Shown one piece after another: positions 27,101-39,089 of a DNA stretch of 64,000 nucleotides (its first letter is position 1; each line of letters opens with the position of its first letter). The stretch is taken from contig JAYMTA010000001.1 of assembly GCA_036897625.1 (NCBI GenBank), forward strand, positions 124,001 through 188,000, in the 5' to 3' direction. The notes beneath the pieces are model-generated. The model did not search any database and had not been told where the DNA came from. It saw only the letters and a list, made by a program, of their open reading frames with translations. The translations under genes and the position numbers were made by a program. The DNA is from Pelargonium cotyledonis (Eukaryota; Streptophyta; Magnoliopsida; Geraniales; Geraniaceae).

Positions 27101-27747
27101 CCATATAATCCAGTTTCGGATTTCTAATAAGGACTCTTATATTATACACACTTAATCTTGTCAGAGAGTGCAGTAAGCAGTTAGAATCAGAATACTTCAA
27201 AAGGTTTACAATTAACTTTTACTTGGGGTATATTCATGACTATCGTACATACACTGGTACAGTACAAAGTTAGAGCTAAAATTAAGACTAAAGAAAGAGT
27301 TCCTACTTGAATTGTAATTGGAAATTTCTAAGATTGACATATAATGAATGTATCCTATATTACGAGAACAAGGTAACCAAAAATTATTATAAAGAGGGAT
27401 CCACATTTTGACTAGTAGAAGTAAACAAAATATCCCCCCAAGCTTTCCTTGTGAGTCACGCTTACTCTAATAAGGTTCACCCTGTATCTTATCAAATGGA
27501 TAAAAACTCTCACTAAATAAATCGTATATTTTAAACCCAAAGCTATAGTAAAAATCCTGTTAGCTATTTAAAAACTAAAATTTTGGCTCATGAATAGCTA
27601 ACAAATTCCTTGTTTTCACTACATTACTCAAATTATCGAATTTTTCTACAAGATTTGAATTGCAATCAAAGACGTATAGAAATTTTCTATTACAAGTATA
27701 TCCTGAAATCTTGTACGTAAAGAATCCATTTTGTTACTCCTGCTTTT

Positions 27748-27822
27748 GGGTTAACAAGACTCGAACCACTGACCCGCGTATCCTTAGTTTTTTGCTCTAA
27801 CCGGGCTATCTATCTAGCATTC
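27748..27822 (-). pseudogene. tRNA-like relic, possible anticodon AAG
   Basis: The minus strand reads AGCCCGGTTAGAGC (D arm), then a loop CTAAGGA with U33 that would hold AAG (Leu), a 5-base variable loop GGGTC, and a T-arm core GGTTCGAGTC. Spacing is that of a normal tRNA from position 26 to 65. The anticodon stem is AAAAA against TACGC and does not pair, and the T stem has lost most pairs. Confidence 0.45.
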
Positions 27823-28835
27823 CGTACGTAATTACTTCTTTATTTCTTTCTCCATCCGAGTATATTAAAAAGTACCCGTTTAGTTATGATTAAGCGTGCA
27901 TTTGTGCTTACCCCCATGTTAAATGAAGTGGTAGAAATCATTCATCATTACAATTCTCAGGAGTCGCTTTTAATAAAGGGAGAGCTCTTTGTCCAGTACT
28001 TGGAGCCTCGTAAATTGATTTGAACAACAGTTAGGATGCTAATTCAAAGATTTTTGTTCGTCCTTACTTAAACGCGGAGAGTACCCTTGTCGTAACAAAG
28101 CTTATTATATCTAAGTTTATCGCTTATATGTCCTAACCGGAGTTTAAATTTAGAGTAAACCCAAGCCAAGTAACATGATGAAAATCTATTGTAACACAGT
28201 TGATAAAGGAGAATCGCCCCTAAACCTAAACCCCAGACAAGCCTTGAAGTACGTTATTCTTAAATTGAGAATTTTTATTGCTTGATAGATATAGTTTATT
28301 ATATACTCGGAAAATAGTAAATAAGGACCTTCTACTAAAAAAGGGTTGCGCGTAATAAAGCAGAAAAAACTTATTTATTCGACTGAGACGAGTACTAAAA
28401 ATTGCTAGTCTTTTCGGAACCCCTAGACTTTTTCACTTCCTTTCCTTCAGAGCCAAGACAAGCATCCCTCACTTTTAATAAAATGAGTCCTTTCTTATCT
28501 TTAAAACCTACTAAATTCTTTATTTATAACCCCCCCAGGATTTAATCTATCTCTGTTTAGTAAAAAACTTGTACTTCGAAAAGACTCTCTCAATCATTTC
28601 TACTTTAAAGCTCCTCCGCAATACTGCCGTTTACCCAAAAAGCAAGACACGAAAAACCTCGGGATATCCAAGAGAAGTATCCCTTTCTATATTATAAACT
28701 CAAAATATGAGCCTTACTTTTCTCTAGCTCTCAGGCTCTTTAAAATCCGATTTATGATACTACTTTTTTATCTTGTCAAATGAATAAGGATATCTCTATT
28801 GCAAAACAAAAGGAAAACTCATGAGAAATGTCTTA

Positions 28836-28855
28836 TATAATATAATATAATATAA
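28836..28855 (+). repeat. TATAA microsatellite, four units
   Basis: Four perfect TATAA units in a row. Nothing downstream suggests a promoter. Confidence 0.6.
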
Positions 28856-29331
28856 CCGTGGTAACTACCAACTTCTAATTGAAAATTCCGGAGAATTGAG
28901 GACTAACTGGCTCCACTTAACAGAATTTGAGTCGTATCTCAAGGTAGCTTTATAACATTTGATCGATAAAAAAAAATTGAGGAAACTTTTCCTGAATGCT
29001 TATAACTTTTAAAAAGTAGGAGCTTTTGGCAAATAGGAGCACTTTTAGCTTAGGAAATATAATAGAGAAGTTTTTTTGGATATGGGCAAGGTTTATAAAA
29101 TATTAGGGGTTTCTTAATTCGTTGAGTTCTAATAGAATTTAGAATTTAGTTAGTATTTTTCTTTATGAGTTTTTTGTTACTTTATTAAATTATAAGGATA
29201 GTTAATAGATAAATCGGAGCGTCCACCTTTTCTACCAGCTCTGCCGTTTGTAGTCACAAGATAAAAAGGGGCTCGTAGGATATTAATTAAGTAACGTATT
29301 TTACTGAAAGCACTAATAAGCAGTAAGACCT

Positions 29332-29440
29332 AGGGTTTCCTTGTCTTTGAAGCGGTCATGTATTCTAAATTGAGCAGAGATACCTTTACTTGTCAACCCC
29401 AAATTCAATGCATCAAAGTATATAAGCCTAATAGGGGCGG
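29332..29440 (+). repeat. Diverged dispersed repeat, copy B
   Basis: This is the partner of 10,291-10,405 in the same orientation. It lacks two bases after TATTCT and nine bases before GGGGCGG relative to copy A, and carries C/T and A/C differences. Both copies end in a GGGCGG motif, which may mark the right boundary. It is non-coding and the family is unknown. Confidence 0.8.
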
Positions 29441-30268
29441 TTTTCTTCAGTAAACATTACAAACTTGCACTTAAGGTAAGGTAGTTCCACTTATAATACA
29501 GTATATCCTTTTCTGGTTTTTTAAAGTTCGGTTGCACAAATAAATATAACTAAAATTTGGAGGAGATGCTGCTAATAATACCTAACAGAAGAGTAATCTT
29601 TTTTGTAATTGTTTGCTAGGATACTGAGATTTTCTTTGCAACGGTGGGGTTCACATAAAAGGCATAGACTTCTTCAGTGTATAAAACTGATACCTAAGAA
29701 GTCAGTTTCTTTTAGACAAGTAATGTGCAATAGGGTTCCCTTCTTTTTCTTATCTATCCTAAGTGATTCTCATTCAATGCCCTTAATTAAGGCTTAGGCG
29801 GATAGGACAGACTCTCATAAAAATAGCAAGATTAAGATAGCAGGTTAAGTGTCCCGAACGAGCTAGTGTATAGGACGAAACTTCAAGAATTTATACCTAT
29901 TGAGTATAATTTTGAAAATGCCTTACTAACAATTATTGAGTTGTTGTATCAAACCCATGTCCAACGAATGTTTATTAATTTTAGAAAACTGTTTTAACTG
30001 CGAGTCTCTTGATATATTAAAGTCTTCTTATTTAAGCGTGATTTCAAAGGACTCTATTACTAGGAATAAGCCTAAAATACTACTTTACCTGGAAATTAAC
30101 AACAAAAGGAAGGGCTCCGGCTGCCTTTGTGTAGGGATACTGGGGAGATCCTTTTATAAACGGGCGCCGAAGTAGATAACTAAGCGCATAACTTGGAATT
30201 TGTTTACCTCCAGCTTCTTAGGTACTTATCCCTTAATAAATTATTAACTAAAACAAAGGAACCCCCGA

Positions 30269-30340
30269 GTATAAAAGTCGACCTGAACCTTTGACCTAAG
30301 TATTTAAAGTCCTTTGTTCTACCAAAGAAGCTAGCTTTCC
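30269..30340 (-). pseudogene. tRNA-like relic with anticodon UUA
   Basis: All 72 bases fit canonical tRNA spacing on the minus strand. The acceptor GGAAAGC/TTTATAC pairs at 4 of 7. The D stem GCTT/GAAC pairs at 3 of 4 around CTTTGGTA. The anticodon stem AAGGA/TACTT pairs at 4 of 5 around CTTTAAA, with U33 in place. The variable loop is AGGTC and the T loop TTCAGGT, on a stem that pairs at only 2 of 5. The anticodon reads UUA, which would decode the stop codon UAA. More likely it is a mutated Leu, Lys or Tyr anticodon in a dead gene. No CCA is encoded. It is among the most tRNA-like segments of the window. Confidence 0.55.
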
Positions 30341-30999
30341 TAAGCAGGGGTCCTCACGCACGATATTATTGAAAACGCAGCTTAATTAAAGCCTATTCTT
30401 TCTTTAGTAATTAAGTAAGATTTCTGGGGTAAGTAATAGGTAAAATATAAGGCATGCCAAAAAGAGATAATTAAAGAAGCCTATGATATGAAGGGATAAA
30501 GAACTTGGTAGGTTGCCTTAGGTTCCTTTGTTTCTAGTAAAAAGAACTCTAATGAATAACGATTCTAGTACTAATGGTAATCAGGTAATACAATGGGTAG
30601 TATTTTGCAATAAGACAACAAATCCTGTAGCTATACTAGTCGCACTAAGTAGAGGGATACAGAAGAAAGAGTATAGGTTACTGACTAGAAGAGTCCATGG
30701 AATTAGACTCAGTAAGCATGTTTCCTTCTTAGATTAACAGCTTGCCCACCTTTAGAAGCTAGCTATTATTGGCCGGCTAGAGTGTTCCATAGAGATATAG
30801 AGATACAGCTTCCAAAGGTATGAAATAGCTGACAAGAACAACCATAACATAAAAGGATTCTCTTGACTATGTATCTATCTAACAAGAAATTCTATACTAT
30901 AAGTCCTTTATTTAGCTGCACTTACTTACACTTGTCATCGGGTCAGTGCCTTCTTTAAAGAGAATGCTAGCTTGGTTTGAAGGTTAAGTTCAATTAGGC

Positions 31000-32600
31000 C
31001 TGTCTAGTCCTTTGAGTTATAGGAAATTTTGTAGCAGATAAAGAGTAACTAAGAATAAGATTTTGGGTTTGGGAAGACAGTCCTTCTTTGCTTTGTTCTG
31101 TTGCTGACGGTGTAGCTCTATCTTATCGGTTGTAGCTAATCCTAATGACATAGATGGTAAAGGAGTCAATTTCTTGGTTCTGTAATTCTGTTGTGTAAGC
31201 CTGTGAGAGCAAGTGTATTAATTGTCCTTTGCAAGGGGAGCTCTTTCTGAATCGCAGGCAAATGAGTCTAATGGTATTCCTTGTTTCTGGTGTAGCTAGT
31301 AGAAAATACAAAAAGATTTCTTAGACAAGTTATTGAGGAGAACTGATTGACAGACTTTCCGATTGTACTAACACTAAAATCCACTCCTTTTAGAACTCTC
31401 TAAGAGCTTTCATAACAATTCCTAATTTCCTAACCCTGGACATTCTAATGGAAAGTCTATCTGATGGTGCAAGTGTAGCTCTAAAGGTAATGAAAGAAGG
31501 TGAAAGCGAACCAAGCTAATTGTATTCCGGTTAAGGTGGGCAATGACAGTGATAGCAAACTGTCCTTGTAGGCAAAAGGGTTAAAGATGAGAGTCCTAAC
31601 AATTTCTATAAGATACTTTAGGAATCGACTTCTTAAAAGCCAAGAAGTAAGAGCTCTCTCTTTGCTGTCTATTGATTGGCCAAGTCCTTAGAACCCAAAC
31701 TGACTCTAAATCCTATCTTCTCAGTGTCAATGCCAGCTCGAACCATACCCAACTTAAATACACCTCCTCTCTTCCCAGTTCCGGACTTATGAATTGTAGC
31801 TCTTGTATTCTCAGTTTTGTATTAGCTGTAAAGGTGTCTTAGATTTCTTTTGTATTCCTAGTATTTGTATTGGGAATTTGTTCTTGGCAGCTAATGGATT
31901 TAGGAAAGTTCCAGTTCTAGGCAGTAGTTCAGTGTCTTGTTTGGGTTCTAGGAGCTTGTTCAGGAGCATTTAATTGAGTTGTTTCATCTTGAGTAGTTGG
32001 TTTGAGTTCATGAGTGTCATGTTTGAGTTCAGGCTTGCGTGTTCAGGTGTATTAGAATTCTTTGTATTGCATGCAAGGAACAGATTTATTTTGTTGAGAG
32101 TTTTCCTTTAAAAGAGTTTAGGAAAGTCATAATTATTATTCTTAAAGTTCCTGGATAAGAAGTTAAACTATTTAGTATTTGGAAGGAGTTCACAGGATTT
32201 CTTAATCTTAGGAGGTTCCTGTTTTTTGTGCTCTTATAGTGTAAGGCGGTTCGTACTAAAACCTTTTCTAGTCAGTGTAAGGAATTTGCTTTAGTGTTCA
32301 AGGGATAGGAAGTTCCTGATAGTAACTGTGGAAGAACTCAATTAACTGTAACTATTGTAGCTTTTGATATCCACTATAGGATATTTACCTTTGGAAAGTT
32401 TAGGAGAGAAGGTTCTGCTAAAGGAGTGCAGCTAATGGATTGAGGAGATTGGCTTTGTTCTTTGGAATATTCATAATTCTATTTCTATTTGTTGTAGCTA
32501 ACTATATTGTAGCAGGTGCTCTTATAACTTCTAAGTGGATAGACTGGAATTGCTTCACAAAGTAGCTCTTTGTATTCTTGGTTGTAGCAAGGAAAGTTGA
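31000..32600 (+). repeat. G+T-skewed block of the mosaic domain
   Basis: The plus strand is strongly G and T rich: 31,921-32,040 counts A20 C14 G36 T50. Short words recur inside it, such as GCAGCTAATGGATT at 31,887 and 32,428, and TTTGAGTTCA twice near 32,000. It shares GGTAAAGGAGTCAATT and a TAAAGGTGTCT-AGATTT word with the similarly skewed block at 36.7-38 kb. It is non-coding. Confidence 0.55.
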
Positions 32601-32639
32601 TCTTGATAAAGCTAGATTCCGATAATTGTGTATTAACAG

Positions 32640-34560
32640 TAAAGGAGATGCATCAATCTCAAGAACTAGAAGATGAATTCGTTCCTTTAGAACTGATTCC
32701 TGAACAAGAAGAAGAGCTACTTAAACAAAACAATGTGGATACTGTAACTAACACTGAAACTCTTATTCCTTTAGAACTACAGACTATAGATGAGAATCCA
32801 AGCCCTCCTGAACTAACTGAAGATATAGGTTTCATAGAAAGCCTTCCTTCTCAGCTTAAGGAGACCTCTCATGTCAGCCGGTCCTTTCTTCTCCTCCGAA
32901 ACCTTTAACTAAGAATACCTTTACCCAGCCGACTTAAATACTCTCAGCTTAACTAAGGAACTCAAATATCAAGAACTAGTCATAAAACCTGAACTCAAAG
33001 ATCAAGTAGAACTACCAAGAACACTACCGACTGAGGAACACACTATCTTACTTACCTTCTCAATCTTCCCTAGGACTCAAACAAATAGAAGAGAAAGAAA
33101 GAAATCTGTTCTCCTAACTACACCTGCAATGTCAGCTTACCTCCAAAACACAGAATACAGAACTTCCTTGGCTCGCTAAGACAAGAGCTACTACAAGGAA
33201 TAAGACAATTCCATGCATGAAGACTATTTAGACTTAGGATTAACTCCTTTGCCAGCTATCCCAACAGGAACTAAGGTATTTTAGCTTCAATTCTTTGGTA
33301 AAAGCATCTCTTTCAAATCCTAGGAACAAGATAAAGATTGCCTTTCCATGAAGACATTCCCATTAAGTAAGACTCAACCAAGCTAGCCTTTGCTAAATAT
33401 ATCGGATCGGATAAGTACTCTCGACTAGATATGACTTTAGACAAGAATACACAGAAGTTGAGTAAATACCTAAATTCTAGAAAGTCAGTTTCTGTCTAAT
33501 ACTTTACCGACAGCTAAAACTGTGCTTGCTTTTCTTTCAACTCCACTTACAAAGGGACAGCTTCCTTCCCAGAAATAGAATTATTAGAATCAATGCCAGC
33601 ATGACTGCTTTGCAAACCCAAATAGCTAGCCTCATAAAGCTCTCTAAAGAAGTATACAAGAAAGCCAAGAACCAAAAGGAAAGATAATAAGTTCCTTGCA
33701 ATACAGAAGACTTTACCCGGTTGGTTCGGTTCGGCAAGGGAATCCATAAACAAGAATACTCCCTCTTATAAAGATAAAGAGTAGCTATTATCTGCTCGAA
33801 TAAAGAAATACAATTCTGATATGCCTACAAGCTACAAGAGAATACATACCTTTACCCAGCTAATACAGACTTAGAAAGATCCACTGCTAATGTACCTGTC
33901 TATATCGGATCAATCCGTACTTACCTTAAGGAAGAGCTACAACAAAGAAAATCCAGGATCCTACCTTTAGCTTGTCAATACAGATGGATTGCTCTGCTTG
34001 CTAGTCTAGATTCTCCTTGCAAATTGCAAAGACTGAAACCCTAAAGAATTAATACAGGGCTCGCTAAAAGAACTAAGCCAAGAAAACTCTGGAATACGTT
34101 ATCTCTAGTTAGGAATCTCCTCAACTCAGGGAACTACTAAGCTACAATTCCTATAGTGACTTATTAATATTAATAAAACAGGAACTTCTAAGATATTGTG
34201 AGTCTAGTCTCTAAACAAATAGATTCAATTATCTGCTATACACAACTCCTTTCTACTTTGCTATTAGATCGGAATCATTCAAAAGAAATAGAATCTGTTA
34301 ACCTCTTCAATTCTTTTCTTTTCACCAGCTTACAAGCCCTAACAAAGCCTAGAAACCAAAACCCAGAATACTGGAATACAAAGAAATCTAAGACACCTTA
34401 TACCAGCTAAAAGATAGGTATCAAGCTCTACCCGGAAAGCTATTCTTCCGAAACTTAGTAATTCTTGTGAACTCTAAACAAATAGAATCCCCAATAGCCG
34501 CCCTTGAACACTGGAATACTAAATATCTATTTATTAACTATCTATAATATAAGGAAATAG
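32640..34560 (+). repeat. A+C-skewed block of the mosaic domain
   Basis: Skew is reversed relative to the block just upstream: 33,001-33,120 counts A48 C30 G15 T27. Its complement shares words with the G+T block, for instance TTTGAGTTCAGG. The longest open frame of the window lies at its left edge (32,597-32,908, 103 codons from TTG, 86 from ATG). It is Glu, Leu and Pro rich and built of repeats of the block's own words, so I do not call it a gene. Confidence 0.5.
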
Positions 34561-34899
34561 CACCTCTCTTTCTTATGAGTATCCAATTAACCTAGGAAAA
34601 CCGTATAGCCACCACCCCACCAACTGCATATCTAGTTTCTTGTTAAGACCTAGACTAGCTTTCATATTTGAAATATCTTTCTTCAGAGCTTTGATAGCTG
34701 CTGTACTCTTCTGTATCCCTATCTTTGTAGCCAGAATGGCATTCTGTCTTATTGTTCTCTGTACAATACCTAATGTTTTACCTATATTCATTCTATTCTT
34801 CTATACTATCTTGTGAAGAAAGATTTCCGACAGACATGTTAAGCAGGTTGCTTACTATGCTAGAGGAAGTTACAGGCTGTTACAACCCAGGAAAGTGGA

Positions 34900-35560
34900 A
34901 AACTCCTGGTAGTAGGATTCGGCATCCTGCTAATTAGATACAGATACAGCTGTCCGTGAGGAAAGAAGACATACAAAATACAAGACGACATGCATATGCG
35001 GATAATGTTAGTGAACGTGAGATAGGTCGCAAACCCAGGGCTTGGAAAGCGCAAGTAACTAACACCGCGGATACCTGAAGCAAGAGGACGAGCTGAAAGC
35101 GCTCAGTCTGCGAATAATACCCGAACTCTAGCAAAACTTTTATGGATGTAATTTGACTCTAACTCATTTGTTAGTTTCAGTTATTGAAGTTGAGGTCTGC
35201 TAGACAGCCACTATAGCTGCTAAGATCATAAGTAGTATTCACTGCGAGGCGCGTCCACGAGGGGACATCTTTGAAAGCCATTGGATGCAGACAGAGATAT
35301 ACCTGTTGACTGGAGTCCGGCCCTTGAGAAAGGAGTATCCATGCGAAGACGCACCGAAAGCTATACGGTAGAAACTAATTCAAGAGATTGGATTGGGATT
35401 TAGAGAAGGGAAGCTGCAATGATAACCAAAAAGCGTTTTGGAGAAATTCAAAACAATTGAAAATATGGACTTAACATTCCAAAAAACTGAGATCGGAATT
35501 TCCGAACAGAATAATGGAATTGAGGACCCAATTTTCTTTAAGCTTTTTGGTTTAGTGGCC
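34900..35560 (+). other. GC-richer island, unassigned, RNA-like
   Basis: This segment stands out as richer in G and C and free of the surrounding word repeats. It has small self-complementary elements such as GAGC-TGAAAGC-GCTC near 35,092 and GTCC-ACGAGG-GGAC near 35,252, and phrases such as GAACGTGAGATAGGTCGC and GGCTTGGAAAGCGCAAGT that recall domain I of organellar group II introns. I could not find a convincing domain V or a GUGYG 5' end, so an intron remnant is only a suggestion. All frames are closed. Confidence 0.35.
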
Positions 35561-36090
35561 CCCTTTTCTACCGGCAGCAGAGGGAAGTTAAGCTCTCGCT
35601 AGCGTAAACACAAACTCAACCGAAAATGAGACAGGGGGGGGGGTTGTTTGTTTTATGCTGATTAGAACAAATTGAAAGACCCCCGAAATTCGTGGGTTAT
35701 AAAAGTCCGTTTACCAAGGGAAAATGGCCGTTTTTGCTGGTAGTAAATTTCCCCAATTTGTATCCCATTTTGTCAATTTTGAATACTCTTTTTCCAACTT
35801 CAAAATCATTTAGATAATAGGCCAAGAAAAAAAGGTGTTGTATTTGGAATAGGGTATTTGCTTGTATGCTTGTTGCGAAATAGGTGTAACCAATAGGTTG
35901 CCCCGACTGGAGGCATCCGGAGGGAGGGTGAATTGGGTTACATAATATAGGTTAATGAATACACATATATACACTAGAATAACCCAATGACTAGAACTTA
36001 CTCTTTGACTTATGACTTACTTGTTGCTGCATACCTGATACCTGTAGCTGTAGCCTTAGCCCTAACCTGAACTAGAGCTATAACCTGTAT
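35560..36090. other. Unassigned non-coding stretch with G tract
   Basis: A run of ten G at 35,634-35,643 is followed by DNA without the repeat words of the neighbouring blocks. GACCCCCGAAATTCGTGGGT near 35,676 can form an imperfect hairpin. No gene, promoter or intact element is evident. Confidence 0.4.
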
Positions 36091-36540
36091 GTACCATAGC
36101 CAGTGTATTCCCAGAGATAGTGTATTCCCTGTCCTAGCAAGTGGAGCTATTGGAGTTAATGTATTCTGTAGCTATTAATTAATGTAGCTATTAATGTAGC
36201 TATTAATGTATTCATAAGGTATATATTAGTAAGTAATAGATAGTTCTTATAGGATATGTATTATAGTTCTCTTATATTGTATTCTATTCTTAATAATAGT
36301 AATAAAGTATATACTACTTAATTCTTATAGATTGTATAGTATAGTGTATTATAGGTTTAAGTATATAGGATTGTTGTTCTTATATTAGTGTTATAGGTAC
36401 TATATAGGGGTCTTAGGGCTATCGCACCTAAACCTATAGTGTATTAATTCTATTGTATACTGTATTGTATACTGTATAGATTAGATTGTAATAGATAGTG
36501 TAGTGTATTATAGGGTTGTTAATTGTATTGTACTAGCGAG
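36090..36540 (+). repeat. Low-complexity TGTATT / TAGCTATTAAT stretch
   Basis: Tandem GTAGCTATTAAT units occupy 36,168-36,207 (three, the first with four extra bases). ATTGTATACTGT occurs twice in tandem at 36,452-36,475. TAGTGTATTATAGG recurs at 36,342 and 36,501. The whole stretch is C-poor on the plus strand. It appears built by slippage on a few A/T/G words. Confidence 0.7.
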
Positions 36541-36659
36541 GGAAGGCATAGCCTGACCGGTATTCTCTCTTTTTTGTTACTTTTTTATCTCTTAATTAGT
36601 GAATGAAAGTAGAAAATGTTGAGGTTTTCCTTGGTAATCAGTATACAACTCAGGCAATA

Positions 36660-38800
36660 CACTTACGGAGAGGATACCTTATTCCATTTAATTAAGAATT
36701 TCTGAGTTTCCTTAATCTTAAAGGAGTTCCTGATAAACTATAGGAATTGCAGCTAATTTCTTGTCTTTGGAGCTAATGTCCTGCCGGTAAAGGAGTCAAT
36801 TAATGTATTCTGGGTTTTGCAAGAGATTCTATTTCCTTGAGAGTGGATTCCTAAGAATTGCTAACAGATTGGGCAAAGGAGGTGCAGCTATCGCGGAGAG
36901 TTGGTTATCTTTATAGGAGGTCTGAAATACTCTATAATAGTTGAGGGAAAATTCTATAATATAATGTACTCTACTTCCTTGTAAGCTGGTAACTCTTGAT
37001 AACATAAACCTGTGCTAATGGAAATTTCTTTCTTTCCTTTTTGAGTCTATTTGAATGCGAACCAAGCTATGAGGTGTTATTAGCGTGAGGGAAAGCTGTC
37101 CTAAGTCTTAAAGGAATGTGTTCTTGTATTCTAATTTGGGATAGCAGATAGCTGGTACAGGATAACAGAAACCTCTCTCTCATGTTATAGCCGGCAGGAC
37201 TTATACTTATAGAATTTCCTGTTCTAGTTAGTGGAATTGAAGGAACTGAATACAGAACCGAACTCTAAATCCGCAAATAATCCCTAATCCTAGGAACTTA
37301 CAGGAACCTGTTGAAGCAATCTTGCCAGTGCCAACCTAATCACGGGACTCAGTAAACCAATCAATCCAGTTCCGGTCTAATGAAGGAGTCAATACAATGT
37401 CTTCAGCTTTTGGGAGCTAATTCCTTGTAAGCCGGTAAAGAATTCTAATCTTAAAGAAGTTAGTTTAAGTAAGATAGATACATGAGCTTAGACTCACTTT
37501 AATGTCTAATAGGGATAGAAGGTGTTGCTAATTTAGAGGAGTTAAATAAACGGGTAAACCTCTAGTCTAAGCTGATTCTAGAAAGGGAAGTCCAAAGCCT
37601 TTGTAAAGCTAGCCTAAGGAAGTTGAGCTAGTATTCTTGTCTTTGTTCTAATAGGATTGCAGGTATTGCATCTAAACAGAATTCCAGGTTTTTGGAGGTT
37701 TAATGGAAAGCAGGCTGACATTGACAGTGTTGCTATGCTAAAGGTGTCTAAGATTTGTATTAGTTCTATTGGGATAAGCCGGCAAGTTCAAGTCTAAGAG
37801 ATGTTACTCTTCCGTACAGAACAGATAGTAAGTACTATTCCGATCTAAGTGTATAAGCTAAAGGAGATCAGAAAAGAATTCCTTACTTAAATGAGTTTAC
37901 CAGTTTAGTTTAGTAGTTTTAGATAGTGAAATGAATTCCTGGTCTTTGTATTCTATTCTGTGAGCAAGTCTAACTTAAGGAAAGCTATTCTTCTGAGATT
38001 CCTTTTCCTTGTAATGTAAGTCGGCATATTTCAGATAGCTATGAATTTGTTTCTTAGTTCTTTTCTTTCTTGTGGAACCTTTTTCCAGTAAGTACATTCC
38101 ATCTATATCTATAGCAGGATCCAGCTTTCCTTGAGACCAAACTCTAAATCCAACTTGTTCTAACTGATGAACTAACAGGAACCTGAGAATGAAAGCAAGT
38201 GCTCTTGACTGTACAAAAGACAAGCTTTTGCCTTATCTTCCTAACTAGAAAGATTGAATTCCTGCACAACTGATCTTACTCTTTGGTCTTTGGAAGCAGT
38301 GCTCTTTGTAAGCCGGCTCTTTCAGGAAACACATTCCTTGCAGTAACAACTAAATCCTACAAACCAACTAAATCCACGGTTCGAACTTACCAATTTTTCT
38401 AATAGTAGGAAGGAACTCTCTGAATTGTAGATCTTGGGTTCTTGGCATTGCAGTGTTATAATGGAAACAAGTAAACTTGCCTTATCCTTAGGAGCGTGCT
38501 TTCTTTGACGATCGAAATTGTGTATAGCAAGTAAAGGAGTTCATTCAACAGATAAATAGAACTAAGATAAGAAGGAAACTTACTGAACTTGACTAGGCAA
38601 AGGAGGAAATTATATGAATTTCTTGTTTGACAGGAGGATAACTGAATACAGAGAATCCTTAAATTGTTATAATTCTTTAATATTGTTTGGGATAGCAAGG
38701 AAGATAACACTCTTTGTTCTAATGCTTATGATGGTCAAAGGAAGTACTTACTCTTTAGGACCCAAGCTCTAATTCCACATACTATTTTCTAGAGGTTACC
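36660..38800 (+). repeat. Second G+T-leaning block of the mosaic domain
   Basis: It shares GGTAAAGGAGTCAATT (36,786-36,801) and TAAAGGTGTCTAAGATTT (37,739-37,756) in direct orientation with the 31-32.6 kb block. It carries CTTAGATCGGAAT and the GGACAGCTT word in inverted orientation (37,837-37,849 and 37,093-37,101) relative to A+C-rich copies elsewhere. No gene is recognisable. An 82-codon minus-strand frame at 37,975-38,223 is lysine rich and has no family match. Confidence 0.45.
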
Positions 38801-39089
38801 AGGAACACTGCCCTTTTTGTTTTCTACTTGCAAAGTGAAGCTTAGAATAACTTATATAAATAGTCATTAAATTTGTAGAATGAAAAGTAGTCATTTAGAA
38901 GTATATGAGAAGTCTTAGTGTATTAGTTTCAATGGCATTATTTGAATGGAATTGCCGTAGGTTTGAGCGAGTTTCTTTTCCTTGAATTTATAGGTTCGAG
39001 GCTTTCTTCCAAAGAAAGTAGTCGATCAGATAAATTTGACTGGAATGTTGGTGGTTCCAGATTGAGTTGGTTTGCAAAGAATCGAGAAT

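Larger units (their letters stand above)
15561..30260. other. AT-rich gene-free flank, middle part
   Basis: This is the same kind of DNA as 1-13,640: dense stops in all frames, no domain or motif in any translation, many short quasi-palindromes. It contains tRNA-like relics near 17.5, 19.6, 20.8, 21.1 and 27.8 kb, the second copy of the diverged repeat at 29.3 kb, a 14-bp tandem duplication at 18.8 kb and a short TATAA run at 28.8 kb. I see no gene or control region. Confidence 0.7.

Noticed and set aside
32597-32908. 103-codon frame, the longest in the window, acidic and rich in Glu, Leu and Pro
   Set aside because: It starts at TTG, with the first ATG 17 codons in. It is built of repeated local words (CCTTTAGAACT), sits at a skew boundary and has no domain. 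The length is within chance for this stop density.
34900-35560. Group II intron with domain V
   Set aside because: CACCGAAAGCTATACGGTAG near 35,351 recalls the end of domain V, but the matching 5' strand and the flanking domain VI could not be found.
36040-36075. Telomere-like CCTTAGCCCTAACC
   Set aside because: Only two loosely telomere-like units, with no array.
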